Assembly: GCA_963920765.1 (NCBI GenBank) | Contig: OY987246.1 | Span: forward strand, 21,702,167 to 21,766,166 | From: Ulota crispa | Taxonomy: Eukaryota; Streptophyta; Bryopsida; Orthotrichales; Orthotrichaceae | Direction of reading: 5' to 3' | Length of the DNA: 64,000 bases | In this document: in pieces, positions 11,851 to 25,069 of the stretch | How the letters are laid out: each line of letters starts with the position of its first letter | How positions within the stretch are numbered: position 1 is the stretch's first letter | The notes under the pieces: model-generated | What the model was told of the DNA's origin: nothing | Database searches by the model: none | What the model saw: the letters and a program-made list of their open reading frames with translations, nothing else | Made by a program: the position numbers and the translations under genes

Positions 11851-13030
11851 GAGGGAGGTGACGGATGCAATAGGCGCTGCACGGGAAGATCGCAATTTGC
11901 GATGATGGATTTGACAAGTATGTATTTCTGCTAAAATCTTTGATTTTCTTTGATTTTCTATAATGTACGCGTAGCGGTCATTTTTATTTTGTAGAAATCT
12001 AGTGAAAATTAGCCTGTTCCGGGAACACTGGTTAGGAGTTTGCAAGGGAATTCATTGTATGTATATTATTGATTGTGTATACATCTAGTAATGCTCTTCT
12101 TTTATCTCCTCCATAGATTATTTTTTATGCTAAAAGTATAGCCTCAAAAAGATACCATAACATCAAATTTCAAATGTTGGATGCATCAACTTTAATAGAT
12201 TTTGCTATTGATTATGTCCATTTATTAAACATTTGTATTTAATTATGAGTGTATTTTACAATATGTAGCATGAGTGAATCTATATGCAAGTCAATTTTCT
12301 TGTTGGTCCTGGTCCTTACAAATCTTACATTTAAAAACTTTTAAATATCTCATATATTGACAAAGACATCTCACAATAAAAATAAAAAATAAAAAATAAA
12401 ATCCCAAAAGTCTTTACACATTATACTACAATCAATGATTTTTGTACACTAACAAGTTAAAATGAACAATAATTTCTAAGAAAGTAATACATTAATTTTT
12501 ATTTTATTTATGATAGTTTCAACATTCACTACTTAAGCACTAAAGTTGTGTTTTGAACTAAGAAAAATAGCTTGATATAAAACTTGGAAAAGCCCAATGT
12601 GTTAATGGTTTGGATATCCATTCCCTCAATAAAGAGCTACACTAGTTTTGAAGTCTCCAGCTTTCATCTTTTGCTTCACCCTTAAACGCCAAGGAGGAAG
12701 TTTTTGTACTCCAACTTCTAAAAAATCTTTTGTATGGCAAGATAAAGCCGTTTTTCATTTGATTTTTTTCAAAAGTGACCATAAACACATGGTCCATCAT
12801 GAAAGGCAAAAAACAACCTCACAAAAAGTACTCATGTTTTTTGGTAACACAAATTTTGAGAAACTTCATAATCACGATGTTAGGTCCCAAGTTGCCATTA
12901 GTGCAATTTTCATGAAATAAGCATGTACTGTAGACTTTTGCAACTTTTAGGAACAATACTACATGCTGACATAGTGAGAAACACTGGAACTTCTACAGTT
13001 GGGGCAAGTCGCGGTGACCAGCCTGGCGCT
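11851..13030. other. AT-rich intergenic DNA
   Basis: No gene recognised. The 90-codon frame at 12648-12920 has no domain and unremarkable composition. Confidence 0.45.
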
Positions 13031-13033
13031 TAA

Positions 13034-13333
13034 GGTAGGAACATCCATAAGCATCAGTGTTCTCATAACCATCATCTCTAAAATCTTAGAAAATCTGTGG
13101 AAATAAATAGATGTAATGACAAGGATGTACAACATGTGAACATGAAAGCTTAAAAGTGGTCCTGGGTGCAATGACAGTTTGCTCTTTAAAATTCACAACT
13201 TATTCTCACAGTATCCAAATAATACGCAAACTCATTTTTTTTGTTCCTAATAAAATCTTATAATTAGCTATTTGTTTATTAATAGTCATCATGTTTAAAA
13301 CCCTTAATTTGACGTTTATGAATGCTCCTACCT
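13034..13333. mobile_element. MITE, AGGTAGG family (copy B)
   Basis: Ends are AGGTAGGAACATCC on the left and, inverted, AGGTAGGAGCATTC on the right; TTA lies on both sides (13031-13033, 13334-13336). It is 300 bp and non-coding. It is similar throughout to 27495-27804 and, inverted, to 44096-44398, sharing blocks such as TGTAATGACA, ACATGTGAACATGAA and AGTTTGCTCTTT. It ends about 1.03 kb upstream of the RUNKEL start codon. Confidence 0.8.
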
Positions 13334-13599
13334 TTACAACTTAAAAATTTAAGCCTTAATCGCTGGGGTCATTGTGCCTACATAGACCCGTGTATGAGCA
13401 AGGACGAAACTTTGCCCTTGAGGGGCTAACAAACTCTAGGAGGCATAGGCCGGTTGCGTAATTTACTTCAATTTGATAAATTACACTTCTTTCCGACACG
13501 TCAGCTTGTTTCGGAAAAAGCACAAATGTAAGTCACTGCCTAATGGACGAATGAAAATTTTACATTTACATCCATCCGATCCACGCCATTATCATCCAA

Positions 13600-14366
13600 T
13601 TTTCAGTCTGCTCTGTTTTTCTCCCGCCTCTCTCGCCTTTGCCTGAAAACTTCGTAACGCTCATTGGCCCTTTTGTCCAAATTTTGAAATGCGCTTCCGC
13701 CATAGCCAAACCCTACACCCTCACTCACTGTCCTTTTTCTCGTCGCATTTCCCTACAGCTCTGCTCCTTGACGTGCGTGACATCTCAGTGGAGTGCACAT
13801 TGTTACAGAGCCGGCATAATTGGTGCAAAGTTGTGGACGAATCCTAACTTAGCTGCATTGTCGCTTCTCATATTCTGCGAGAGTTTGCCTCTTTTTTTGT
13901 TTTGTTTTAGTCTACAGATCAGAAGATCTGCCTAACTTAGCACACGAAGCTCGCGACCATTTCTCAATGACCTAGGATATCGTGCTGTTGTTTCAAAGGT
14001 CTCTTAGTTCTGGTTATAGCTTTACTTCTCCTCATGTTCGTGGAAAAAATATGTGACGCATATTGTTAGGCTGAGTCTGGTGGCATTACGAACGAACTGG
14101 CGAAGCCTCTGCGATGTGAGATGCAAACAGGTCGTTGAACTATGAAACAAGCTGCATTTCTTAGTTCTGGGAGTCAACTTTCGACGTTTGTGTATTGTGG
14201 AGAGCGAACAGCACCAGCTACTACTCAGCTGAATGCTTATACATTAGAGTGCAAAGTTACCTCTATCTTATGCTGAGAGTAAGGAGGTTTATACGCTGCT
14301 TTTGTTTGAAGAAGTGGCTTCAAGCTAGCACACTGGGGCTGCCCTTGGGCCTTTGAAGCATCTCTT
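13600..14366 (+). promoter_or_regulatory. leader / core promoter region of RUNKEL
   Basis: A pyrimidine-rich stretch at 13610-13650 and a less AT-rich segment precede the start codon. A telo-box core AAACCCTA is at 13708-13715, and an ACACGTCA bZIP-like site is at about 13496-13503, just upstream. Several ATGs occur between here and 14367, so the leader either carries short upstream frames or is spliced. No TATA box was convincing, and no canonical AACGG mitosis element was seen. Confidence 0.35.
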
Positions 14367-17300
14367 ATGAATCAATATCATATTTATGAGCCGATCGGGC
14401 GAGGAAAACACTCGGTGAGTTCACATTCCTGACAGTGTCTTCGGTTGTGCTTTTCGCAGAGACGTTGGATATGTTAGACTTGTGTTTCTAAATTAACTCC
14501 TACCCGAAGAAAGAGTTCGAGGCATTGAGAAGACGTCCTGAAATAAATTCGTGCTTCTGTGGAGGCTGGTCTGCCTGCTGCAGGGAGACTGTAATCATAT
14601 GAATTCCGGCCCTCTGTCTTTGTTGTCGAATTATGCTAATTTTTTATGTACCTGTAGCTGGCATTCCTCAGAGATTGGCCGCTCTGTGCTTGGAATTGTG
14701 GAATGTTAGGGATTAAGCATTAAAATTTCGTTTGAAAGTATTTAAAACTTACAAATTGACCTAAATATCCTAGAGCTAAATCTATCTGTTGACAACTTGA
14801 CGAGCTGTTTACCCTAAACCGCATTCCTGAGAAGTAGTCTAGATTTTGCACAGTAGTGCATCTGACACTATGTGGCAATTTTTGTGGCCTTTAGAGTGTA
14901 TTTAGGTTTTTTATTATCAAATTGCGTGGTGGCTAAGCATGAACTTTTCCAGGCCTTCGTTCTGAGCCATTTAACACGCCTCTTTCTTGACTCAGTGTAG
15001 ATGGTCATAAGTTGTAGAAGAAGTCTCACAACATAATGAATTTCTGAGCGGTCTTCAGGTGATTATGTGATTCTTCAGCATGAGCGCAACAGCTAACGTT
15101 AGAGAGATCACTGACCTGTATAGATGACACGAACTTGCTTTCATTCATGCAGACTGTTTACAAAGGAAGGAAGAAGAAGACAATTGAGTATTATGCCATC
15201 AAGAGCGTTGAGAAGAGTCAGAAAACAAAGGTCCTGCAGGAGGTGAGTTAATTTCAAACCAATGCATGCCTTGCATCCTAGGATGCCTGCGGTTTTTACC
15301 GTCCAAGCGAACTCTTAGGACATTTGTACCGCAGTCTCTTATTGCCACTGCTGTTTTTGAACAGGTCCGAACCCTCCATTCACTTGACCACAGCAACGTT
15401 CTCAAATTCTACGCATGGTAAATTTCTTTTTCAGTGGTTGATTGAATTCCAATGTTTGCTTATACATATCTACCGTGCAGAGTATGGTTAGTTCCTTCAT
15501 ATTATATCACTCGAGGTACGACTTCAACTTGCAAACTGAAGGTTCTCAATTGATATTCTTGAGTTGAGTAGCTTGTATTATGTTGACATAGTCCTTTGAA
15601 CTACAGGTATGAAACGTCAGCTCATTTATGGCTTGTTTTGGAGTATTGTGTTGGGGGCGATCTCTTGACGTTGCTTAGGCAGGTGAGTAACTCCAATTTC
15701 TGTCTTCCCATGTCTGGATTGCAAAGCATCAGTTTCTACAGCAGTTTCTACAGCAGTTCCTGGGCTTATAACAGATGCCTGTTTCTGAAAGGTAGTGAGC
15801 ACTACTCGATCCTGAGAGTTTATCTTTCAAATCAAGGTTGCATTCATTGATGTCTTGTGTCCAGGATATTATATGGTTTATCTGGAACAGTTTCACCCAG
15901 TTTAAAAATGCAAAGTTGTATTATTTGATTTTTTACAAGATTGAGTACATGTGTAGTGGCAGGTCAATCCGTCTCTCTCTGGGATAAATAGAACTATGTT
16001 ATTGATTTTGAAGGAAGACTCTCTTTTCATTTATCTCGTTGTTTGCACCATTGTGCAGGATACTCGGATGCCCGAAGAATCCATACATGATTTTGCCCGT
16101 GACTTAATCCAAGCTCTACAGTATGTCATGTGAACTTATTCCGCTTGAATTCCATTGCTATATACACTGTGTCTTGTATCTGGTGTTCCATGGATGTGGC
16201 AACACCATGGTTACAAAGAAGTATAACTGGTTATTGATGATCGTTAAGGTACATTGGTCAGTAGTATCAACGAAGAATGGACACGTCTCGATTACTTCCA
16301 CTTCAGGAGTACAGCTTGCATTGCAATTGGCGCCTGACACCAGAGTCTCTATATTGCAGGTTTTTACACTCAAAGGGAGTAATCTACTGTGACTTAAAAC
16401 CATCAAATGTGCTCCTAGATGAAAACGGTCGCCTCAAGGTTAGTGTGCTCTACCTTCCTGACTCTAGAAGATCGGCACTTAAATCGTTCAACTCAGCGCT
16501 GACTTTGCTTTTCATGAAAATTTGAGAGTACCAGATGAATGTTCTAGCTTTGTGGTTAGTGTTCCAGTCTTGTTTTGGGCGAGCATTCATCTTCCTTTCT
16601 TAGGACTTGATATACCAAATTTGACTACGTCTGGGTTATGCTTGAGTTCTTAAAAAAAACAAGATTGAACATAGAGGTAGTGAGGAGATAACTGCTCACG
16701 GAATACGAGCTCTTTTCCAGCAACATGTGTTTTCTTGCCATATTTGCTACTCGTCTCTCTTCAACATGTGTTGGTGGCCCGGAACTTGTAAACAGTTACT
16801 TACGAACCAATATTTGCAGCTATGTGACTTTGGACTGGCGAGGCGACTTAGTGACATCGCCAAAAGTTCTGTGCAAGAGGTAGCTCTTTTACTCAGTGCG
16901 ACGTAGTTTGCTTGTCCTCTGCTTTTGTTTTTTTACTCTCACTGTTTTTGCTATCAAATGTTCTGTATGCAAGTGGTTTGTATTGGTATGATAACGATGC
17001 CCATCTTGGTCTTGTTGGTAGTGAATAAGGTATTGATTAGACTGAATTTGAGTCAAATCATCCTCTAAACAACTTCAACTCTGTGTGCTTAGCTCAAACA
17101 TTTCTGTTAAGCTTACGTATTGCTATATGATTCTCTTCGAGTGGCTGAGATTATCTTCCATTGGCAGCTACCACAAGCAAAGCGTGGCACACCATGCTAC
17201 ATGGCGCCTGAGCTTTTCCAGGAAGGAAGTGTGCATTCATTCGGGTCTGACCTATGGGCTCTGGGTTGCGTCATGTACGAATGCTACGCTGGCCGACCCC

Positions 17301-20300
17301 CATTTGTTTCTAACAGCTTCACTCAACTGGTGAACTCCATAATTTCAGATCCTATGCCACCGCTATGGGGAAACCCTAGCCATGACTTTGAGGATTTAGT
17401 TCGTCGCCTGCTGGTTAAGGATCCTCAGGAGAGAATACAATGGGACGAGCTCAGGAATCATCCATTTTGGAGAACAAAGTGCAAGATTCTTCCTTTGCCT
17501 CCACAGCCTGCTTTTACAAATTTCTTACGACTTACTCACAGATCTTTATCTCCTGAGGAGAAACCGCAGTTGACTGGTAGAAATACTCCTGTTGAGAAGA
17601 AGGCTCCAGATGGGAAAGGGTCTGCGGTTGACAGGGCTACTCCGCGTGAGAAAAGCCAGAGTCAAGCTAAGAAGCTTGAAGTTAAGCAAGATGTGAAAGG
17701 AGCTGTTCCGGAGAGTAGGATTCTTGGTCAAAGAGAAAATGGCAGGAAGGTGGTTAAAGGACCAACTAGCAATGTACAACCGAAGGAGCCGGACACAAAA
17801 TCTAATGGAGGGGTGGCGGCAGTGAACCTTTTAAGATTGTCCAAGATAGTGAAAACCAATTTGTTAAAGGAGACTGAGAATGATACTTATCGGCAGCAAT
17901 CCAATGCAAACGGGGCTTCTGATGATGCTGATATTACTTTAGAGAATCACGACTTGGAGCTCAACTTTGGTGAAGAAGCTGAAAGCGATACTACGGAAGA
18001 GGAGGATGACTCTGGCAGCAATGGTGCCAGTCCAACTGCTTCAGCAGAGGAGAAAGATCTTCACAAGCCCTCCACCAAACCTCCCCACACACCAGCTTCC
18101 AAAGGAGAGAGTGGAGATTCAAACACTGGAGCTGAGGAGCCCTTGCCAGTAACTCCACAACCTGAAATCAATGGTAGGTCTGAGGATCATCTTATGACGC
18201 AAACTGAGATTGAAGGAAAGCAATTGGATGCAATGCGTCATGTCGCAGCAACTCCACCGGGTGTGGGCATCCCTAGAAAAGGGTCTCAGCGGGGCCCATC
18301 TCGTACAGAGGAGTCAAAGAAGGAGCCTGTTGTTGGTCCTCCAAACCCTTCCAGACCTTCAGTGGTGCTTTCACAATCGCTTTGGCACCCGTCAGACCTT
18401 TCTGTGAGGCCAATCATGCTGAACCGGCGAATAGAGAAGGTAATGTCTTCTCATGTTGCACATGCCATTAAGTACGGACGTCAAACGACTTCACTGCTAA
18501 TTTAGAACTTGTTTAAGTAGTTTTTAAACTTGATTCTGTCTCCCTTGTCTGTGGCTGTCACCTCACAGCTATTCTGTTGCATTGTTATCAATCATATAAT
18601 TAACATCATATGCTGCATGAGACTCTTGTGCTTAAGTCGATTGTTGTAGGTCTTAAACTTTCCTGATGTGTAACAGGTTCCGGAATCAACCTTTGACTCA
18701 CGAATCCTGCCTGCTGAGCGGCTGACTTCTTCTGAGTTTGTGAAGCTGGAGGCGGAGCAGCAAGAAACTTTCCTGAATAAGATTATGGGGAACGTTCACG
18801 GAAGCACCGTTCCAGTGAATGAAAAGATTAACACGTTAAAATATCTAGAGACTTTATGTACTAACATTGATGCAGCTAATATATTAATCAATGGGCCATT
18901 AATGCCGTTGCTGGTAAAGCTGTTGCGCACTGTCAAAATACCAGCCTTGCGCGTGCAATTGACAACTGTAATGGGATTGCTTATCCGGCATGCTACGCTT
19001 ATTGAGGAGGAGCTTGCAGGTTCAGGAATTGTAGCAGTTTTGACTGAGACTTTACGGGATAAACAGGACAAGGTGCTCATGACTGTGACTACATTGTGCC
19101 TTCGTATACTTATTCGCTGTTGTTTTTATATGGGCATGCTCGAAGTTACGTTCTGCTTACAGAATAGTGCTTTTTCATGTTTTTAAAATTGGTCCATCTT
19201 TCTGGATGTTTTCGTTCTTCATGTTGTTCTGTATTGTCAGCAGGTCAGGCGCTGTGCTATGGCAACCCTCGGAGAGCTTTTGTTTTACATTGCGACACAG
19301 AATGAGGGATCTCCCAGGTCAGGGGGTGGTCATGATAACTCGGCTAAGGACGTCAAGTCTTCAGTATGGCAGGTATTTCACTCTTGATATGTCAAATTTT
19401 TAACATTTCCCTGTGGCTATGTGATTGTTGAAACGATTTCCTTGAGCTTCCTGCATTGTTGATCATAATTTCGTGATATGTGCTCTTCAATTCTCAAGAA
19501 AATGCTGCTACTGTTTAGCTCTACAGAACCCTCCAACAGAACACATGAATTTGAGATTGTCAACAACCTCTCTGTATTGAAATTATGAAATTTAATGCAG
19601 ATTCCTGGTACGACGATAGCACTGGTGGCTTCGATACTAAGGAAGGGTGAAGATGATGTAACACAGCATTATGCTCTGAAGACGATCGAGAATATTGCAA
19701 GTCAAGGTGGAGAGTGGGCTCAACGCTTCACAAATAATGAAGTTATTAATAATCTTTGTTATACATTCCGAGCATCAGCCAAACCAGAAAACCTGAGGGC
19801 AACAGCAGGCTCTTGTCTAGTTCGATTGGTGCGTTTCCAGCCAACGACAATTCCTTTTGTCCTTGAAAAGCTCACCTTCAAGGAGCTTGTGGGAGGTCTT
19901 GCCAGAGGGAGTGCACGAGAGCAGCAGGTGAACGTCAACCTGCTTAATATGGCCCTTGTAGGCAGTAGTGTCATCAATAATATGAGCAAGTACCTGCTTG
20001 CCCTGTTGGAGGAAAGGAGCCTCGTACCCAGTGTAGTTGCAATGCTGGAGCAGGTATGTTCATCACACCTTTGGACCCATTTTTTTCGCAGTAATGCATT
20101 TCTTAAGGATCGTAAATTAGAATTTATTATAACTCATAACTGGGCTTTTAAGCGAAAGAGGCGCATGTGCCCCACCCTTATCGTCCTGCACTTGTTCCTT
20201 CAAAATAATAAACTACAGCCCATTGGTGGATCTTTATAATTAATGTGATAGCAATTACCTCTGCCTGTTTTGCTGAAGTAGTGATGGAAGACTTTTAATG

Positions 20301-22910
20301 CCGCTGTGCTGCGATAGGCTGGATATCGTATGTAGGGCACATGAATTATAACTGCATATGTTAGCTTCTGTATGGAAGGTACACATGTTCCTAACGAGGA
20401 CATGATCTGTTTACTGATTTTCTATTCTGTGTTTCGTATGGAATTTCAGGGTCCAGAAATATTGCGCGGGAAGGCCTTTGTATGTGCTGCGCTTCTGTGT
20501 AAAATTAACCGTCGATGGCTCCCTTCTCTCTGCAATGCCAAGCTGCTGCCTGCAGTAGAGAGATTAGCAAAGGAAAAGGATCCATACGTACAGCAATGCA
20601 TGGAGGCTTTGGTTCAAACTGTTGTCAGTGTTGTCCCCACTATATTGGAAAGTATAAGCACAGATATATCCCAGTTGGCCAGTGGAAGACGAACTCCAGG
20701 ACCGGGCTCATCACCGGCTCGTGGCACGCCAAGAAGTTCCCTGCCGTTGTTTCCGGTGGTATTGAACTTGATGAATAGTCCCACTTTCAGGAGTCGTATG
20801 GTAGACGAACCTTTATTGGAAAGACTGGCATCTTTTCTCAAGCGGTTAGAGACCTCTTCTTTTCAGGTCAGTGTCTGATTAATTGATAAGCATTGGAAAA
20901 GCAAAATTTTCTTTCGTAGATACAACTGTGTCATGTAATGGAACTTGTCCTAATTAGGATTATACCTAATTTTTAGTGTAGCACACACTCTTGTGAGTCT
21001 TGCCTCTTACAAACGTAATTTTTGAAGTATTTTATTGGAACGTGACACAAGTAGCGTGGTTTTACTTCTCTTGGCTGCTTTCCAGCTAACCTGTGGGTTT
21101 ACCGTGTTGCTGAGTACTGCAGGGACAAGATGAATTCCAGTCTACGCTTTTGCAAGTAGTGGAAGTCATGTCTCAGCAGTCAGCCACATTGTTGGCTCAC
21201 CCTGATAGTTTCATAGCTAAAGTTTTACCAAGCCTTGCTATCTTGTATGATAAGAATACGGATGGCGACATGCGGTTCCTGTGCCTCAAAGTCTTCTTCG
21301 ATAGCTTAGTTGTATTTCTTGATGATATTTCATCCGTAAACACTTCAGAAGACCAGCAGCCGTCAACAACTATATCGAATGCGCCCAGAAGGTGCATGAG
21401 ATCCCTCGTTTGCCACTTAAGTTTCTTGTTGGTGTTGATATGTTGTTTGAACAGCCAGCAATAATGGCTGTGATCACTACCAATCGATCACTTCAGCTTG
21501 TGTATTGTGCTAACTGGTCATATGCTTGTTTGATTGGTACATGCCTTTAAAACTTTTATTGCTAATACATTCCCACATTTCTTTGAAGCGTTTCCCGTGA
21601 ATAGCCTATTCTCAACTAAGAGCTATATGAGGGTTTTTAGTCCGCTTTGTGACCTAGATTTATGCCAAACCTCTTATGTTTTGCTTCAATTCATTATTAG
21701 TATTGTATGGATAGCGTAGTTTTGAATATCTCACTTGGACTTACTGGGGGCACTGATGTTTCAAATTTGATTAGTGCTTTTCTGGTTAGAGATGCAAAGT
21801 TCGCTTCGTTTGAAAATCTCTTGCTCTGAATAGTTTGAGGGAGTTTCCCTTGCTCAATCGCCTTGTCTTTTATTTTTGCAGAGAGAAACTTGAAGCAATT
21901 GTCAAGCAGCACTTTCTACCTATGTACCCTATTCTTGTGGAGGATGAAGACCCGATACCCATGTATGCGCAGAAACTTCTGGTTATGCTGCTTGACCTCA
22001 AGTGCATTCAAATTGAAGACATCCTGCAACTCAAGCTTATCTCTCAGTTTTTTGAGTTCCTGCAAGGTGACCTGACCAGCATCAATCTTCACAACGTCCG
22101 CTTATGTCTGTACTTGGCATCTTCACCTAAAGTGGATTCAAAGGTTCTGTCAGACCTTCACATTGTGAGGCATGTGGGAGCTTTACTGGATTTTGTGCAT
22201 GCTAAAGGAATGCAAGATTTCCTTGACCCAGTGCTATCAGTGTGTCGGTTTCTTCTCTTTCGCAACGTTGGAGATGTCTCGAAAATTTGTAGCAGCAACG
22301 TAGCATCTGCTACTGCAACCAACGGAAGGAATCTTACTCGACCAGGTGCACTGAACACCTTACCCTCTCGGGAGTTGGGAATGTATTGTGCATATTAGAA
22401 TCTTGTTCCAAAGATAACCTTAGAATCTCTCAAGTGTCAATGTAATTTTTTCTCACTCTTTGTTTGCTGTGTAAAACAGCGATACAGGACATTGGAGACA
22501 TGGGACAGCATTCAGCCATCTTCTTGGAGCTTTGTGGAAGCCGAGAACCGCAGGTTGCAGAGACAGCAGCTGAGTGTCTGGTTTTGATGCTCAAAGCTGC
22601 TCCACAATCAGCAGCTTTGCCCATACTTTCTAGCTTGAGTCGCTTTGTGAGCGCACTGGAGGCCTGTGGGCAGTCCCACACTTCCTCCTTATCTGCCAAA
22701 CTTCAGAGCCAGCTCCTGTTTGCAATCTCAACGTCGTGCAAAGAACTACGCGAGAGTAAACAGCCCTTTCGAAATTCTTCACCTTCAAGTCCCGACTTCG
22801 TGTTGCTTGAGAACATAATCGTGCGATTACGGAAGTCCAGCGCCCCGCAAGTAGCAGAAGCTGCTGTTAATGCTGCCTTTGAGTTACAGCGCGTACCTCG
22901 TAGTGCATAG
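14367..22910 (+). CDS. RUK: RUNKEL: FUSED/ULK4-family kinase-like protein with ARM/HEAT repeats
   Basis: Fifteen coding exons: 14367-14414, 15153-15242, 15365-15417, 15607-15682, 16059-16120, 16360-16438, 16820-16879, 17168-18439, 18677-19072, 19244-19372, 19601-20053, 20450-20866, 21123-21391, 21882-22345, 22480-22910. All junctions are GT-AG and keep frame; 4299 bases, 1432 residues, near the ~1370 of Arabidopsis RUNKEL. The start MNQYHIYE is the conserved family start. Kinase domain residues 4-257: Gly-loop G11xG13 with Ser16 for the third Gly, Lys33, alphaC Glu46, YCDLKPSN with Asp121 and Asn126 (Cys before Asp, a non-RD kinase), DFG Asp139, APE 169-171. Residues ~285-560 are a charged, Ser/Pro-rich linker; 581-1432 are helical ARM/HEAT-like. 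In Arabidopsis the protein binds phragmoplast microtubules and is needed for cell-plate expansion; that role is inferred here. Donors after exons 9, 13 and 14 are weak (GTGC). Confidence 0.93.
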
Positions 22911-25060
22911 AGCTATGTTTTGCAGGTCAAGGATAGTGGAGCGTTCGTTTACGACCTCGACCGTGGCCAGCGTTATTCAGAGCTCAAATTAGCCACGGTT
23001 TATAGCAGTATACTAGTAGTTTTTTACATAGGTAGAAAGAGTTGCGAAGGTCAGGCCCTCTTCACCTCTTGTCCTTCGGGTATGAAGAACAACCGGAGTT
23101 TGTGTTTTGACCAAACATGGGTATTGTTTAACGTGGTGGGCATCTTTTTTAATTGAGTAGTGTAACGGTGTAACCCTTTCTTGCATGATTGGCAAACAGG
23201 TACAGTACTTCAGGCCGGAAAGACCTGTTTACTATGAAGCTCATCATCATCTAGGTACCGTACATGGTCCCTCTGTAAACCTCTGGAAGCAGCACTGGTT
23301 TCTAATTTGTATATCAAGGTTCTGAGTTTAGGGTTTAGGCCCTTGAGATATGCGACAGATTATGAATAGGCTGCTTTCGTTAATGTTTGCTTTGATGAAC
23401 GTGGGAGTTGGGAAATAGGTGAAAGAGACAACACTGCTGCTATTGTAACAGTGAATGCAAGTGAAGAATATGTTTGGCCACGTAAGGAAGTCACTCGGGA
23501 GAGATGCGTGGCAGAAAAAGCTCAGACCGATTGAAGCGGGTTTTTATATGTTGTAGAGAGAACACTGTGCCCTCGAGAGATCGAAGAATCTATTGGGGTG
23601 CCTCTACGAGGTGAGCTACAGGTACAAAGGTCAGACTAAGTAATCCAGATCGACTAAGGTAGCAAGTGTTTAGAGGGAGAACCGTTTGTTGTGATTTTTA
23701 TTTGCAACATGCATATAAAAAAATTCTATGTGTATGCATAGTTGACGTTAGATGTTGATTAGCCATTCAACGCAAGGTGGTCTCTATAACCATTTGTGCC
23801 ACAAATCATTAGAGACATGGTCTTGTGCTGTTCAATCCCTCATCTCTGTTACTAATTGCATGTGGTTTCATTTCTTGGCAAGTGATGTGAGAACAAACTC
23901 TCAACCACTGAACTGAAATTGAGTTGATAACTGTCACGTTTACCATCGACTAAAAGCTCCTACTTTCAAATCATTGGAGATATACATTGAGTGAAAAAAC
24001 TTCAAATTCAATGGGATTGGCGTTTCAGAAGAGATGTCATGTTTAACTAATTGTGGACTGTCCAATGTCTAGAAACAATAATCCAAATAGAGAAGGTTTG
24101 GAAGACCTCTGCAAAACATTGGGTGGTCTGTCTAGAGTTAATTAAAGATGGCATAAAGTGATCTCTCAGTAGTTCTCCATTGATCTCTCAAATTCTTTCT
24201 TAGTCCTGCACGCCCCTAGTCGGGAAATTAGATTAGGGAGGATTCACTGTTTCAGAAACAGCAAAAAGATGTGAGATGCACTTGTCCAAAAATTTGCAAA
24301 ATTTTTGACCGCACAAATTAGGAGACTATAATAGTCGAAGTACAGTTGATTATGTGGCAACTAGCCAATTTTGAGAGGGTCCATGGATGTGGATGCAAAA
24401 ATTCATGCCTTAAAGGAGGCTTTTTTTGATGAAATTTAGGCAAGGGGTGTGATTTACAAGTTTCTTGCTTGTTGCCAAATTTGGTGATGTTCCGACATCC
24501 ACAAGGTGCTTTTTGAGAGGCCCAAAGTTGCAAGGTTCACACGGCATGATGGACAATAAACTAGGGACATGTATGGTTTTGACCTCCACAAAGGGCATGG
24601 TTCCCAATGGTACATTTGCAAATTACTTTTCAAGTTTGAGGCATGCGTGCCAAAACACTCTTAACGGTATGGAACCAATCATATCCGATGGTCTCTATCC
24701 TTGTGCCCAAACCCTAAACCGCTTGAAATGAGATTATGGCATACTATTATCATACTGAACTTACATAATCTGGGCTTGTACAAGTGGTGGAATCCCATTG
24801 CCCATTATGTAGCATGAGAGTAGTACCGTAGACTAAAGCAAGTACAATTTCCAGGGCATTACAATTTTGATTTGAACCCTGTTGATTTGAACCCTGTTTT
24901 CAAGAAAGTCTGATTTCAGGAGGCCACATTCTGGCATGTGGGGGCGCTCAGGGTTAAATACGTTTACAAATCCACACACTAAAATTGACAAACCAAATAG
25001 ATTGATTCAAAAGTCCCTACCCTAAATGAAATGAATGAATGCTGGTAGCAGTAGTAACGG
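22911..25060. other. RUNKEL 3' flank and intergenic DNA
   Basis: The first few hundred bases should be the 3' untranslated region, but no canonical AATAAA was spotted close to the stop. An 88-codon frame at 24465-24731 has no recognisable domain. Nothing else is supportable. Confidence 0.4.
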
Positions 25061-25069
25061 TGCATAACA

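Noticed and set aside
13639-13935. 98-codon open frame in the RUNKEL leader as a separate gene
   Set aside because: It begins at a non-AUG codon in a pyrimidine-rich leader, with no domain.
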